Below are positions 42,792 through 52,066 of a stretch of 64,000 nt of DNA, piece after piece. Below the pieces are notes generated by a model that was not told the DNA's origin, did not search any database, and worked only from the letters and a program-made list of their open reading frames with translations. Each line of letters opens with the position of its first letter. Position 1 is the first letter of the stretch. The translations under genes were made by a program, and so were the position numbers. The DNA is from SZUA-368 sp028533045 (GTDB lineage Bacteria > Spirochaetota > Spirochaetia > DSM-2461), in NCBI GenBank assembly GCA_050031985.1, contig JBNAIG010000035.1:124001-188000 (forward strand), given 5' to 3'.

Positions 42792-42826
42792 AAAGGGCTG
42801 CTTACCGTAAGGGGGCAGCCCTTTTC
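42792..42826 (+). terminator. Rho-independent terminator of groES
   Basis: AAAGGGCTGC and GCAGCCCTTTT pair around an 11-15 base loop and end in a T run, about 20 bases after the stop codon. Confidence 0.9.
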
Positions 42827-42828
42827 TA

Positions 42829-42858
42829 TTGTCATTACTTCCCCGGCTATGATAAAAT
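42829..42858 (+). promoter_or_regulatory. Leaderless-type promoter of the 42865 lipoprotein gene
   Basis: TTGTCA (42829-42834), 18-base spacer ending in TATGA, TAAAAT (42853-42858), then six bases to the ATG. The TGATAAAAT extended -10 is shared with the promoter at 7039. No Shine-Dalgarno. Confidence 0.8.
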
Positions 42859-42864
42859 CAATCT

Positions 42865-43908
42865 ATGCCTATTACCTGGAAACCCTACTTATTTTCCTTG
42901 ATTTTCCTGCTGTTCCTATCCTGCCAGGCCAATCGCAATGAATATATTAGTCTTTACAATTTAAATAAAGATAACCGGTCCATGAATATCCTCCTGGAAG
43001 AAATGTTCCATACCGATGATCCGGACCGTCGATTCGCCCTTTGCGATCAGGCCATAAGGGAATTTCAAAGACAGGACCAGGAAGACAAACTGGTACTGAT
43101 TCTCCATGACTTTCTCAATGCTTATCCGGAAGATCCCTATCGTGCCTACTATTATTCGGTTGTTGCCGAGTATTACCGCACCGTCGATGCCCCCCCTTTG
43201 GCGATAGATTATTATAAACGCATACTCTATAACACCCAGGATCTGATTCTGGGAGAAACATCGATTCACCTCATGATCCTTAAAGAGTGGCTCACCCTTA
43301 GTGAAAGTTTGGATGAACGAATTACGATTTACGAGATGTTGATTAATAACTTCCCCGATCAGGTAAACCAGGGGGAATGTTTCTATTACCTGGCGAAATC
43401 CTACGAAGAGCGAGGGTATTTTGACGAATCCATCGTCTACTATGAAAAATACCTGAACAACCCGGAAAAAGAGATTCCCGGGGTTGTGGATGCCTATGAA
43501 ACGGTACAGGCCTTAGTCAATTTCCATAAATCCGATAAAAGCTGGACTTTTGATACCCTTGATGAATTGGTAAATGCGGTAAAATATGCCCTATCCTACA
43601 AGCGTTTTGATCTATTGGAACGTTATCAATCGGAAAACTTTTTCATCCTTAGTTGGAGTCAAAAAATGATGGATCTTGACGAAGATGTATCAATCGGGAA
43701 CCTTTCCAGCTATAGGTGGACAGTAATTAGGTATAGCCCAACCCTGGAGAGTTTTTCCAATGAAAAAGAAGCCTACTTAAAGACAACCGGCTGGTCCTAT
43801 CGTGTTAAACCCTGGTATTTTTACTTTAAGCAGATTGACTATCCCCAGGACCCGGAAATAAACGGCCAGTGGGAATGGGTGGGAATCTATATGGGACAAC
43901 CCCTCTAA
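42865..43908 (+). CDS. Lipoprotein with TPR-like helical repeats
   Basis: The 347-residue precursor has a lipoprotein signal ending LLFLSC (Cys20). The mature part is mostly paired helices resembling degenerate tetratricopeptide units (YYSVVAEYYRTVDAPPLAIDYYKRIL near 95-120, CFYYLAKSYEERGYFDESIVYYEKYL near 172-197), so it is probably a protein-protein interaction scaffold in the envelope. The C-terminal 100 residues are not recognised. It is first of three exported-protein genes that probably act together. Confidence 0.72.
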   Translation: MPITWKPYLFSLIFLLFLSCQANRNEYISLYNLNKDNRSMNILLEEMFHTDDPDRRFALCDQAIREFQRQDQEDKLVLILHDFLNAYPEDPYRAYYYSVVAEYYRTVDAPPLAIDYYKRILYNTQDLILGETSIHLMILKEWLTLSESLDERITIYEMLINNFPDQVNQGECFYYLAKSYEERGYFDESIVYYEKYLNNPEKEIPGVVDAYETVQALVNFHKSDKSWTFDTLDELVNAVKYALSYKRFDLLERYQSENFFILSWSQKMMDLDEDVSIGNLSSYRWTVIRYSPTLESFSNEKEAYLKTTGWSYRVKPWYFYFKQIDYPQDPEINGQWEWVGIYMGQPL

Positions 43909-43921
43909 AAAGGAGATATCT

Positions 43922-44761
43922 TTGAAAAAGACAGCGGCCCTTTTATTATTACTTCTCTCCTTTTCTCTTAATTCGGAAGAGAAGATATCTATTGATTACA
44001 GGGAAGATTGGTTGAAGGGTGAGCTTGTCATGGATATCTCCGTGGAACTTCCCTCAGGAGAAATGAAGCCCACCAACCGTTTTGTGGCGGAACAGACCAT
44101 TGAAGCAGAGGCTTCTTCCCTCATAACCAATGCTCTTAAGGAGCTAATTGTAGACTCCTGGGACAGCATAGGCTCCCTTTACTATAAGGACACCGAGTTT
44201 TATCGGGAGCTGGAAGATCTCATCAGCAGTCAGAATAAGGTGTTCAGCAAGACAACCCAGGATATGAAAAGCTTTATCGTGAGATACAGACTCCCCTTCT
44301 ATCCCGACTTGATATCACTACTCATAGCCCATGAGCGGTCGGTTACTCCCGATTATCTTAACTCTCTGGGACGTACCAGCGAAGAATTTACCGGCCTGGT
44401 CGTCTACGCCGGCGATGCTGTCCCCTATCACGGGACCAAAGAATCTACCCAACTTAAACCGGCCCTTTTTCCCAGCTTCTATGACGAGGACATGAATCTT
44501 ATCTTTGACAAAACCTTTGTGGCACCGGAAGCTCTGAACAAATGGGGTATGGTTCAGTACAGCGATGAGATTCCCGCGACATTCCTTGCCACAGAAGAGC
44601 GTGTGGGCATGAAACCGATCAAAGTATCTCTCCGGGAAGTGTATGGAAAGAACAGCTGCGACCTTATTCTTTCCCGAGAAGACGGCCTGCTTATCCTCTC
44701 CAGTACGGAGCTATCGAACTGGCTTAAAGAGGGCCGGGTTTTAGTTATAGTGGACCGTTGA
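43922..44761 (+). CDS. Exported protein of unknown function
   Basis: Not recognised. The 279-residue product has a short signal peptide (KK, seven leucines, cut near LNSEE) and a mixed alpha/beta body with no cysteine near the cleavage site, so it is probably periplasmic. The last third (VSLREVYGKNSCDLILSREDG) is the most sharply patterned part. The start is TTG 43922-43924, five bases after AAGGAGA, a good site. It follows the TPR-like lipoprotein gene by 13 bases and precedes an SH3 lipoprotein gene. Confidence 0.65.
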   Translation: MKKTAALLLLLLSFSLNSEEKISIDYREDWLKGELVMDISVELPSGEMKPTNRFVAEQTIEAEASSLITNALKELIVDSWDSIGSLYYKDTEFYRELEDLISSQNKVFSKTTQDMKSFIVRYRLPFYPDLISLLIAHERSVTPDYLNSLGRTSEEFTGLVVYAGDAVPYHGTKESTQLKPALFPSFYDEDMNLIFDKTFVAPEALNKWGMVQYSDEIPATFLATEERVGMKPIKVSLREVYGKNSCDLILSREDGLLILSSTELSNWLKEGRVLVIVDR

Positions 44762-44786
44762 TTTTCCTCTCTTTTTCTTGTAAAAT
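44758..44786 (+). promoter_or_regulatory. Leaderless-type promoter of the 44796 lipoprotein gene
   Basis: TTGATT (44758-44763, overlapping the previous stop), 17-base spacer, TAAAAT (44781-44786), nine bases to the ATG and no Shine-Dalgarno. Confidence 0.75.
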
Positions 44787-44795
44787 GATCGTCCT

Positions 44796-46118
44796 ATGAA
44801 CAAGAAAATAATTCTCTCTTTATTCCTTATTAGTCTTCTATTTATTACCGGTTGCAAAAGATATCTAGGATATGGTTTTGTTTACTGGTCCGACGATGAA
44901 TCGGCCGTTCAGACCGGTACTCCCGTTCGGGTAATTACCCAGTCCGATATTAATGATATCTATCTGGTTCTTATTCCGGAGACCAAGGAAAAAAGGGAAT
45001 TTGATATTTGGGATGTGGCTCTCTTTGACAGCGAAGACGAGCGTGACGAGGCCCTTAAAGATTTTCAGACTTACAAATCGGCCTTTGCCCAATGTCAGCA
45101 GAATCTCCCTCTAAGAGAAAGGCCCGACTCCTCCTCGGAAAATATCTATAAACTGAGGGAAGGCCAGATTATGAAGGTAATCGGCCGGGAAGCGGAGGAA
45201 GTTCAGATTGGAAATATGACCGGCCATTGGTACAAGCTTCTTACGGAAGACGGAGTCATTGGTTATACTTACGACTATTATCTTACCGTATATAATGAAG
45301 TTGACGGTGAAAAAGACGTTATTAATGCCCGAATCGAAGAAGATATCAACCTGGAAAATATTGTAGACAGGGATTGGCGTCCCGATTACTTCTACAGCAT
45401 GAAGAGCCAGGGCCGCATCGATATGAACACTTTCCGCGATGAATACCGACTCTATATTGACGGGGAAAATAAAACCATCTATTTAAAGACCCGGGAAAGG
45501 GAAGTTTCCGTAGAATACGATAAAATATCCAACACGGCCTATAAGAAATACGCCTTCCTGGGAACAACCTTCCGTATTGATGTCTATTCGGAATACCGCC
45601 TTTCCATTCAGTATAACTATGAAGATCAAGAATACATCGAGGGTTTTGTACGCCTTGCCACACCTGTGGAGGAACTTATCATGCAGGCCCAGGACGCCCG
45701 GGATGAACAGCTTTTCTCTTTTATTGATGAAGGGCCTGTCTATTCCAGCGCTGCCTATGGGAATCTTGAGTTCAAGGAGGGAGGACGTTTTACCTGGACC
45801 AAAAAGTCAGCTCTTATCTCCCGGAAAGTGGTTTCTTCTGCAGCCGGGGACAATGGGCGAATCTCCTTTAACCTTTTCCCGGACTATTCCATTAAGGAAA
45901 AATACGACGGGGGAATGACCTTTATATTCAGTAACGGCGAACGTCTTCACCTCCTTTTTACTCTTAAAGAGGACGGGGTGCAACTCCTTCAAATTCCCGA
46001 TCGTTATGTGAATGGAGAGTCGGTTGTCACAAACGATGATTTTTACGATCCCATTACCATGTATTTTACGGCGCCCAAAAAAAGCGCCGATGAATCCGAC
46101 ACAAGCCTTACCGACTAA
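44796..46118 (+). CDS. SH3-domain lipoprotein, spirochaetal type
   Basis: The 440-residue precursor has lipobox LLFITGC (Cys20). After a region of about 85 residues unlike known folds comes one bacterial SH3 domain (about 100-165: QQNLPLRERPDSSSENIYKLREGQ, then DGVIGYTYDYYLTVY). The C-terminal 270 residues are beta-rich and unrecognised. SH3 domains of this kind often bind peptidoglycan peptides, so a cell-wall-linked role is plausible. Its stop TAA overlaps the ATG of the ABC-F gene, so translation of that gene is coupled. Confidence 0.75.
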   Translation: MNKKIILSLFLISLLFITGCKRYLGYGFVYWSDDESAVQTGTPVRVITQSDINDIYLVLIPETKEKREFDIWDVALFDSEDERDEALKDFQTYKSAFAQCQQNLPLRERPDSSSENIYKLREGQIMKVIGREAEEVQIGNMTGHWYKLLTEDGVIGYTYDYYLTVYNEVDGEKDVINARIEEDINLENIVDRDWRPDYFYSMKSQGRIDMNTFRDEYRLYIDGENKTIYLKTREREVSVEYDKISNTAYKKYAFLGTTFRIDVYSEYRLSIQYNYEDQEYIEGFVRLATPVEELIMQAQDARDEQLFSFIDEGPVYSSAAYGNLEFKEGGRFTWTKKSALISRKVVSSAAGDNGRISFNLFPDYSIKEKYDGGMTFIFSNGERLHLLFTLKEDGVQLLQIPDRYVNGESVVTNDDFYDPITMYFTAPKKSADESDTSLTD

Positions 46119-48076
46119 TGGCATATCTCCAGATCTCCGGCCTCTCTCTGGCCTATGGCGACCGGGACCTCCTGAAGGATATCAATCTTAATCTTTCTGA
46201 GAAGAGCCGGATCGCCATAGCCGGTTCCAACGGCTGCGGTAAGTCCACCTTTCTCAAGATTCTTTCCCGGCATATTGAAGCGGACAGGGGTACGATTGTC
46301 CTGCAAAAAGGCGCCACACTTGGGTACTTGCCCCAGTCCGGCCTTGTTCATAGGGGAAGCACTCTTTTTGACGAGGCCGAATCGGCCTATGAGGAGATTC
46401 GCCTGGAACTGGAGCGGGCAGATGGAATCGGGGAAAAACTCAAGACACCTGACCTTTCAGACGAAGAGAGTCAGGAGCTTGTGGAAGAGCTCCATTTTAT
46501 CCATGAAAGGGCCGAGACAAGCGGCTACTACCACAGAGAGGCTTCTATCGGCCGTATTCTCAGCGGTTTGGGATTTAGCGACTCCGATTTAAACAAGGCG
46601 GCTTCCGCTTTCTCCGGGGGATGGCAGATGCGAATCGCCCTGGCAAAGCTGCTCTTGAAGTCTCCCGACTTTCTATTTCTTGATGAGCCGACCAACTATC
46701 TGGACCTGGAAGCCCGTAACTGGCTGCGCGACTTTCTTTCCGACTACCACGGCGGGGTGATTCTCGTGTCCCATGACCGTTACTTTCTGGACTCTACCAT
46801 TAAGGAGGTGGGGGAACTTTTTCTGGGCCGCCTGAAGATCTACAAAGGGACCTATAGTAAATACCAGAAACAGCGTGAACAGGAACTAGGCAGTCTTATG
46901 GCGGCTTACGAGCAGCAACAGGAAGAGATAGCCAAACATGAGGACTTTATCCGACGATTCCGTGCCAAAGCAACCAAGGCTGCTCAGGTGCAATCCCGGG
47001 TAAAAATGCTCGAGAAGATGGAAAGAATTGAGATTCCCGATAACCTGCGAAAGATGTCCCTCTCCTTTCCCGAACCGCCCCACTCCGGTAAAATAGTCCA
47101 GGAGATAGAAGGGCTTTCCAAAAGCTACGACGGGGAACATCGTGTAATAGATAATTTTAGCTTCACCCTGGAAAAAGGTGAAAAGCTGGTTGTAGCCGGC
47201 GTGAACGGTGCGGGGAAATCCACTCTCATGCGTATTTTAGCCGGTCGTGACGGGGAATTCGAAGGGACCGTAAACAACGGCGCCCATGTTTCCGTGGGTT
47301 ACTTCGCCCAGGAACAGGATAAGGAGCTCGACCCGTCCCTTTCCGTACTTGAAGAGTTGGAAAAAAGCGCTCAAACAGCGGATATCCCCCGCCTGCGTAC
47401 CATGGCCGGGGCCTTTCTCTTCTCCGGTGATGATATATACAAGAAGGTATCCTTCCTCTCCGGGGGAGAAAAGAACCGACTGGCCCTGCTAAAGATGCTT
47501 CTCCAGCCTTTTAACCTTCTTATCATGGATGAGCCCACCAACCACTTGGATATCCACTCAAAAGATATTCTTCTGGAAGCCCTTAAAAGCTACAAAGGCA
47601 CCCTAATTTTTGTTTCCCATGACCGCTATTTCATTGAACAGCTGGCGGAAAAGGTTCTGGAACTGACTCCCGAAGGTCCTGTTCTTTTCCAGGGCGATTA
47701 CTCCTACTATATGTGGAAAAAAGAGCAAAAGGAAGGGGAAGAAGAGACGCCCCAGCCACAGAAAGACAAAGCAGCTCCTAGCTCCTCCTCTGCCCCCTCC
47801 GAGACTAGTTCGCAACTCTCCCGAGAGGAAGAGAAAAAGCTCAAAGCCCGGATAAGACGCCTCCGAAGAGAGGAAGAAAGTCTGATGGAAGAGATTTCCC
47901 AACTGGGTGAAGAACAGCAGAAATGGGAAGGAGAGCTCTCCAAGCCCGAGGTCTACTCCGATGGAAAAGAGTCGGCCCGAATCTCTTCCGAACTGGAACA
48001 GATCAAAGAGAAAGAGATTGAACTTTCCTATCGTTGGGAAGAGGTAACAGAAGAGCTGGCCGGCCTGGAAAGTTAG
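46118..48076 (+). CDS. ABC-F family ATPase (Uup/YdiF-like)
   Basis: This is a soluble tandem ATPase of 652 residues with no membrane segments. ABC-F proteins act on ribosomes as translation factors. Domain 1 has GSNGCGKST near 35, FSGGWQMRIAL near 167 and LFLDEPTNYLD. Domain 2 has GVNGAGKST near 363, LSGGEKNRLAL and LIMDEPTNHLD. The P-site-tRNA-interacting linker (about 245-310) and a charged coiled-coil tail (about 570-652) are present, as in Uup. It is coupled to the SH3 lipoprotein gene by a TAATG overlap. Confidence 0.92.
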   Translation: MAYLQISGLSLAYGDRDLLKDINLNLSEKSRIAIAGSNGCGKSTFLKILSRHIEADRGTIVLQKGATLGYLPQSGLVHRGSTLFDEAESAYEEIRLELERADGIGEKLKTPDLSDEESQELVEELHFIHERAETSGYYHREASIGRILSGLGFSDSDLNKAASAFSGGWQMRIALAKLLLKSPDFLFLDEPTNYLDLEARNWLRDFLSDYHGGVILVSHDRYFLDSTIKEVGELFLGRLKIYKGTYSKYQKQREQELGSLMAAYEQQQEEIAKHEDFIRRFRAKATKAAQVQSRVKMLEKMERIEIPDNLRKMSLSFPEPPHSGKIVQEIEGLSKSYDGEHRVIDNFSFTLEKGEKLVVAGVNGAGKSTLMRILAGRDGEFEGTVNNGAHVSVGYFAQEQDKELDPSLSVLEELEKSAQTADIPRLRTMAGAFLFSGDDIYKKVSFLSGGEKNRLALLKMLLQPFNLLIMDEPTNHLDIHSKDILLEALKSYKGTLIFVSHDRYFIEQLAEKVLELTPEGPVLFQGDYSYYMWKKEQKEGEEETPQPQKDKAAPSSSSAPSETSSQLSREEEKKLKARIRRLRREEESLMEEISQLGEEQQKWEGELSKPEVYSDGKESARISSELEQIKEKEIELSYRWEEVTEELAGLES

Positions 48077-48079
48077 AAA

Positions 48080-48973
48080 CTAGACGAAACGATTGAGAAT
48101 GGTCCGAACCGAACCTAAATAGGATGAACCGAACATATTCAGATGATTCAGGAGATGATAAAGGTTATAGATATCCTTTCTATCTTCATACTCAGGATCT
48201 ATGGGATTTTCATTGCTATAGGAAGAATAAAAAGCTTCCGGATACTTACCAAACAGTTCGGTCATGGCCAAGTCCGCTTCTCCGTGACCATAATATGCTG
48301 CGGGATCGATAATCCAAGCCTTACCATCGGGACCGCACAGGACATTTCCCGACCATAAATCCCCGTGAATCAGGGAGGGATATTCCGGTTCGGGAAGATA
48401 GTTTTCCAGCCTGTCCAGAAAGGAAATCATGGCCCTGGCCAAACTACCTCCCATATAATTCGAGGCGAGCCGCGCCTGGTAGTCCAGACGATTCTCACGG
48501 AAAAAATCAACCCAGCTCTCCTTCCCATCGTTTTTTTGCAGGGTAGAACCAATGTAGTTATCTTCAAAGAAGCCAAATTGGGCGCCGCGACCTGCTAAAT
48601 GGAAACGAGCCAGGGAACGGCCAAAATCCTCCCAGTAGTTGCCCCTCATGGGCGCACTCTCAATAAATTCAAGCAAGAGAAACGACTCAGAGCCCTCTAC
48701 GCCCCTCCCCAGGGCATGGGGGATTCCTATCTCCCCCACCCGTTCCATCTCTCTCAGAGCCCCCATTTCACAGGAGAAGAAGGAGAGATTATTGCGGGAA
48801 TTTTTCTTTAGAAAAAGGGAGCCCCCATCGCTTAGAGTAAGCTTAAAAGCGTCGTTTATATCTCCCCCGGAAAGAGGAAGGGATGAAGTTATCTGTACAT
48901 CCCTTCCCTTTATATCTGCTATTGCTTCTTTAAGAGAGCTAAACTGTTGGGGGCGACTGTTTTTAGACGACAA
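48080..48973 (-). CDS. Fructosamine/ketosamine-3-kinase family protein
   Basis: A 297-residue kinase of the fructosamine kinase family, fold of aminoglycoside phosphotransferases. LSGGDINDAFKL near 34, the lysine of LFLKKN near 55, catalytic loop HGDLWSGN near 205 and metal-binding DPAAYYGHGE near 226. Family members phosphorylate C3 of ketosamines on glycated proteins, which then fall off; bacterial homologues prefer ribulosamines. Its start overlaps the LMW-phosphatase gene by 11 bases, a pairing that supports a protein-deglycation role. Confidence 0.9.
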   Translation of the reverse strand: MSSKNSRPQQFSSLKEAIADIKGRDVQITSSLPLSGGDINDAFKLTLSDGGSLFLKKNSRNNLSFFSCEMGALREMERVGEIGIPHALGRGVEGSESFLLLEFIESAPMRGNYWEDFGRSLARFHLAGRGAQFGFFEDNYIGSTLQKNDGKESWVDFFRENRLDYQARLASNYMGGSLARAMISFLDRLENYLPEPEYPSLIHGDLWSGNVLCGPDGKAWIIDPAAYYGHGEADLAMTELFGKYPEAFYSSYSNENPIDPEYEDRKDIYNLYHLLNHLNMFGSSYLGSVRTILNRFV

Positions 48974-49445
48974 GGGGTTTTACATCCCCCAGAAGAGAAC
49001 GGCAGGTTCTTTCGGCAATATTGTAGACCTTTTCGAAGCCCGAGGGGCCGCCGTAATAGGGATCGGGTACTTCCAGTCCCTTTCCTTCCGGATCGTAATC
49101 GCGGAAAAGCTTTACCTTTTCCTTTTGATCCTTACTGGTCATCATTTTTTTGATGTGTTCTTGATTCTCCCTGTCCATGGGCAGGATCAAATCAAAATTT
49201 TCCAAATCTTCTTTTTTAAATTGCTGTGACCTAAGGTGGTCGAGAGGAACTCCGTGACTGGCCGCTACTCCCGTCATACGGGGATCGGGCTTCTCGCCGC
49301 GGTGAAATCCGCTGGTACCGGACGATTCAACATCGACCACACCGTCCAGATTAGCATCCTTAAGGAGCTTCTCAAAGATTCCGTGAGCCAAAGGGGATCG
49401 ACAGATATTACCCAGACAGACAAACATTATCCGGTATTTTTTCAT
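48963..49445 (-). CDS. Low-molecular-weight protein tyrosine phosphatase
   Basis: A 160-residue phosphatase with the P-loop CLGNICRSP at residues 10-18 (CX5R) and the general-acid DPYYGG near 130. LMW-PTPs hydrolyse phosphotyrosine, and the human enzyme is also known as a ribulosamine-5-phosphatase, which would make the substrate for the ketosamine kinase encoded next. The ATG is 7 bases from a TATAAT and has no Shine-Dalgarno, so the message is probably leaderless. Confidence 0.93.
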   Translation of the reverse strand: MKKYRIMFVCLGNICRSPLAHGIFEKLLKDANLDGVVDVESSGTSGFHRGEKPDPRMTGVAASHGVPLDHLRSQQFKKEDLENFDLILPMDRENQEHIKKMMTSKDQKEKVKLFRDYDPEGKGLEVPDPYYGGPSGFEKVYNIAERTCRSLLGDVKPLVV

Positions 49446-49452
49446 GGCTACG

Positions 49453-49481
49453 ATTATAGGGGAAACTTGCTACAGGATCAA
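49453..49481 (-). promoter_or_regulatory. Leaderless-type promoter of the phosphatase-kinase operon
   Basis: TTGATC (49481-49476), 17-base spacer, TATAAT (49458-49453) on the minus strand, seven bases before the ATG. Confidence 0.8.
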
Positions 49482-49505
49482 GGGAGGGAACCCGATATTG
49501 AAAGT

Positions 49506-50138
49506 ATGAAAGTTAAGTATAATGCCCCGGTAACCATTACCTTTGCCCTTATATGTACCGCCATCATGGCCCTTGATCTCTACCTCGTCCCCGGTCTTGT
49601 GGAACGTTTTTTTACTGCAGAAGGCTCCCTCACCTTTCGTATGGACTCCCTTGCCTCATATGTAAGGGTCATCTCCCATGTCTTTGGACACGAGGGGTGG
49701 GATCATCTTCTTAACAACATGATGCTTATTCTCCTTTTAGGCCCTATATTGGAGGAGAAATACGGCTCAGCTTCACTCCTGTGGATGATTTTTATTACCG
49801 CCCTGATTAACGGACTGGTAAATGGAATTGTATTCCCCACAGCTCTAATGGGCTCCAGCGGAATAGCCTTTATGATGATACTCCTTGTCTCCTTTGCCAA
49901 TATCAAGTGGGGAGAGATCCCCCTAACCTTCTTTCTGGTTCTGGTGCTCTATTTATTAAAAGAATTTCTTGCCATCTACCGGGGAGATGATATTTCACAG
50001 ATTTCCCACATTGTGGGAGGAGCCTGCGGGGCGGTATTTGGTTTCTATAAAACTGTGGTGATAAAGAAAAAGAAAGTTCCCCTGGAAGCGCCGGCCCCTG
50101 CGGGAGGAACCGGCGGTAATATTACCGTTGTAAACTAG
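49506..50138 (+). CDS. Rhomboid-family intramembrane protease
   Basis: A 210-residue membrane protein with about six hydrophobic segments. Family hallmarks: HEGWDHLLNNM near 60 (loop before helix 2), the catalytic Ser in GSSGIAF near 120 and the catalytic His in SHIVGGACG near 172. A C-terminal cytoplasmic tail is rich in Pro and Gly. ATG 49506 has no ribosome binding site at normal distance (GGGAGGG is 16 bases away); an ATT four codons earlier would be better placed, so the start is uncertain. Its stop codon shares the CTAG palindrome with the converging parC stop. Confidence 0.85.
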   Translation: MKVKYNAPVTITFALICTAIMALDLYLVPGLVERFFTAEGSLTFRMDSLASYVRVISHVFGHEGWDHLLNNMMLILLLGPILEEKYGSASLLWMIFITALINGLVNGIVFPTALMGSSGIAFMMILLVSFANIKWGEIPLTFFLVLVLYLLKEFLAIYRGDDISQISHIVGGACGAVFGFYKTVVIKKKKVPLEAPAPAGGTGGNITVVN

Positions 50139-52066
50139 TTACCCTTGGATTCCAGAGTCTTGGTTTTAATAAAGCGGGCCCCGTTGAATTCCTTGGGCTT
50201 GATTCGGACGCCCCGGGCTTTTACGCCCTTCACCAGATAGTTTTCCACAGGAAAATAGTCGGCCGTCTGGATGAGGCTCTTTTGCTTAAAATCAACCACG
50301 GCAGAGACATCTTCCGCTGTGGTGAACTTAATCAGCTTGCCCTCGTCCGGTACCATTTCATAATTACGATTCATGATAAAGGCGGTTACTTTACAACGCT
50401 TAATATAGGGATAATTGTTCTCCTTGTTCCGGTAGATCAAGGTGAAGATGGTGTTCTCCATAGTCTCCTTGTCGGCCAGACCGCAGTAAAGGATTCCCTT
50501 TCCCACAAAGGCCTTATCCGTTACGGGCTGTGCATAGTAGGAACCGTCCTTCTTAATAACAATCATCTTGTCGTAGAGGGAACAGTCAAAGAGAGTTTTC
50601 CCCTTGGAAACATCGTAACCCAGGTATCCCGTATCCCCGTCGTAACGCATTTTGAGATTACGCTGGGCCGCATCACGGATATCCACCCGCTCAATGGAAA
50701 GAAGCTCGGTTCGTCTTTCAAAACCCTTGGCAGCTCCTTCCAGAACCGATTCGATATAGCTTATGGCATACTCGGTGAGATGTCGCAGATGATGGCGGAC
50801 CTGCTTAAGGCGCATCTGAAGTTCCTTGATCTCCCGCTTCATCTTCTCGATATCATAGAGGGAGATGCGACGAATAGGAATCTTTAGGAGATGTTCCAGA
50901 TCCTCTTCCGTGATGGGCCTCTTAATCTCATCCATGAAGGGTTTAAATCCGTCACGGACAGCCTGATTAATCGTCTCGGGGGACTTCATCTCTTCGATAT
51001 TCTTGTAGATTCTCTCTTCAATAAAGATTCTTTCCAAAGTGCGAATATGGATTTTGTCGAGGAGCTTGCCCTCTTCCAGCTTCAATTCCTTCTTAAGAAT
51101 GTCGACAAGCTGCCCCGCATGGTGCTGAATCACCTGAGTGACGGTCATCTTAACCGGTTTCTCTTCGTTTATGAGGAGCAGATTACAGCTTATGGAACTT
51201 TCACAGTCGGTAAAGGCGTAAAGACCGTCAATCACGTCTCTTGCATGAACACCGCGAGGAAGTTTTATCTCAATTTCTACCTCTTCCGCAGTAAAATCGC
51301 TAATGGCTCCCACTTTTATCTTATTCTTCTTGGCAGCACTCTCAATGGAAGCAATAAGAGACTCTGTGGTGGTGCCGTAGGGCAGCTCCTTAACCAGGAT
51401 CCGCTTATCGTCCTTTGTATCCAGCTTCGCCCGGGTAATAATCTTGCCCATACCGTCCTGGTAATCGCTAACATCGATCATACCACCGGTGGGGAAGTCG
51501 GGAAAAAGCTGAAAAGATTCCCCGTTTAAGGCTGATCTGACGGCCTCCAGCACCTCGATAAAGTTATGGGGGAGAATCTTCGTAGACATACCTACGGCAA
51601 TACCTTCCGCCCCCAGAATCAAAACGAGAGGGATTTTCGCAGGAAAAGTAATGGGCTCTTTGCGTCGCCCGTCGTAGGACTCGGTAAAATCGGTGATTTC
51701 CGGGTTATAGAGGAGCTCCTTGGCCTTAGGCAGGAGACGACATTCGATATATCGGGCGGCGGAAGCGGGGTCTCCCGTATAAATGTTACCAAAGTTTCCC
51801 TGCCGGTCAATCAGAATCTCCTTATTGGCCAGGTTCACCAGGGCTTCGTAGATAGAAGCATCCCCGTGGGGGTGGTACTGCATACAGTGTCCCACCACAT
51901 TGGCCACCTTGTGGAATTTTCCGTCATCCACATCCATAAGGGACTGAAGAATACGCCGTTGTACAGGCTTTAGACCATCGTAAAGATGGGGAATGGCCCG
52001 TTCCTTAATAACATAGGAGGCGTATTCCAGAAAGTTTTTCTCAAAAAGTTTTCCTATATAGGCCAT
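50135..52066 (-). CDS. parC: DNA topoisomerase IV subunit A
   Basis: This 643-residue type IIA topoisomerase subunit carries the DNA-cleaving tyrosine in PASAARYIECRL (about residue 115). The N-terminus (YASYVIKERAIPHLYDGLKPVQRRIL) and the primase-like HPHGDASIYEAL near 72 are clear. It is much shorter than GyrA (about 800), with a reduced C-terminal propeller, which fits ParC rather than gyrase. Its ATG overlaps the parE end by one base. Confidence 0.9.
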   Translation of the reverse strand: MAYIGKLFEKNFLEYASYVIKERAIPHLYDGLKPVQRRILQSLMDVDDGKFHKVANVVGHCMQYHPHGDASIYEALVNLANKEILIDRQGNFGNIYTGDPASAARYIECRLLPKAKELLYNPEITDFTESYDGRRKEPITFPAKIPLVLILGAEGIAVGMSTKILPHNFIEVLEAVRSALNGESFQLFPDFPTGGMIDVSDYQDGMGKIITRAKLDTKDDKRILVKELPYGTTTESLIASIESAAKKNKIKVGAISDFTAEEVEIEIKLPRGVHARDVIDGLYAFTDCESSISCNLLLINEEKPVKMTVTQVIQHHAGQLVDILKKELKLEEGKLLDKIHIRTLERIFIEERIYKNIEEMKSPETINQAVRDGFKPFMDEIKRPITEEDLEHLLKIPIRRISLYDIEKMKREIKELQMRLKQVRHHLRHLTEYAISYIESVLEGAAKGFERRTELLSIERVDIRDAAQRNLKMRYDGDTGYLGYDVSKGKTLFDCSLYDKMIVIKKDGSYYAQPVTDKAFVGKGILYCGLADKETMENTIFTLIYRNKENNYPYIKRCKVTAFIMNRNYEMVPDEGKLIKFTTAEDVSAVVDFKQKSLIQTADYFPVENYLVKGVKARGVRIKPKEFNGARFIKTKTLESKGN

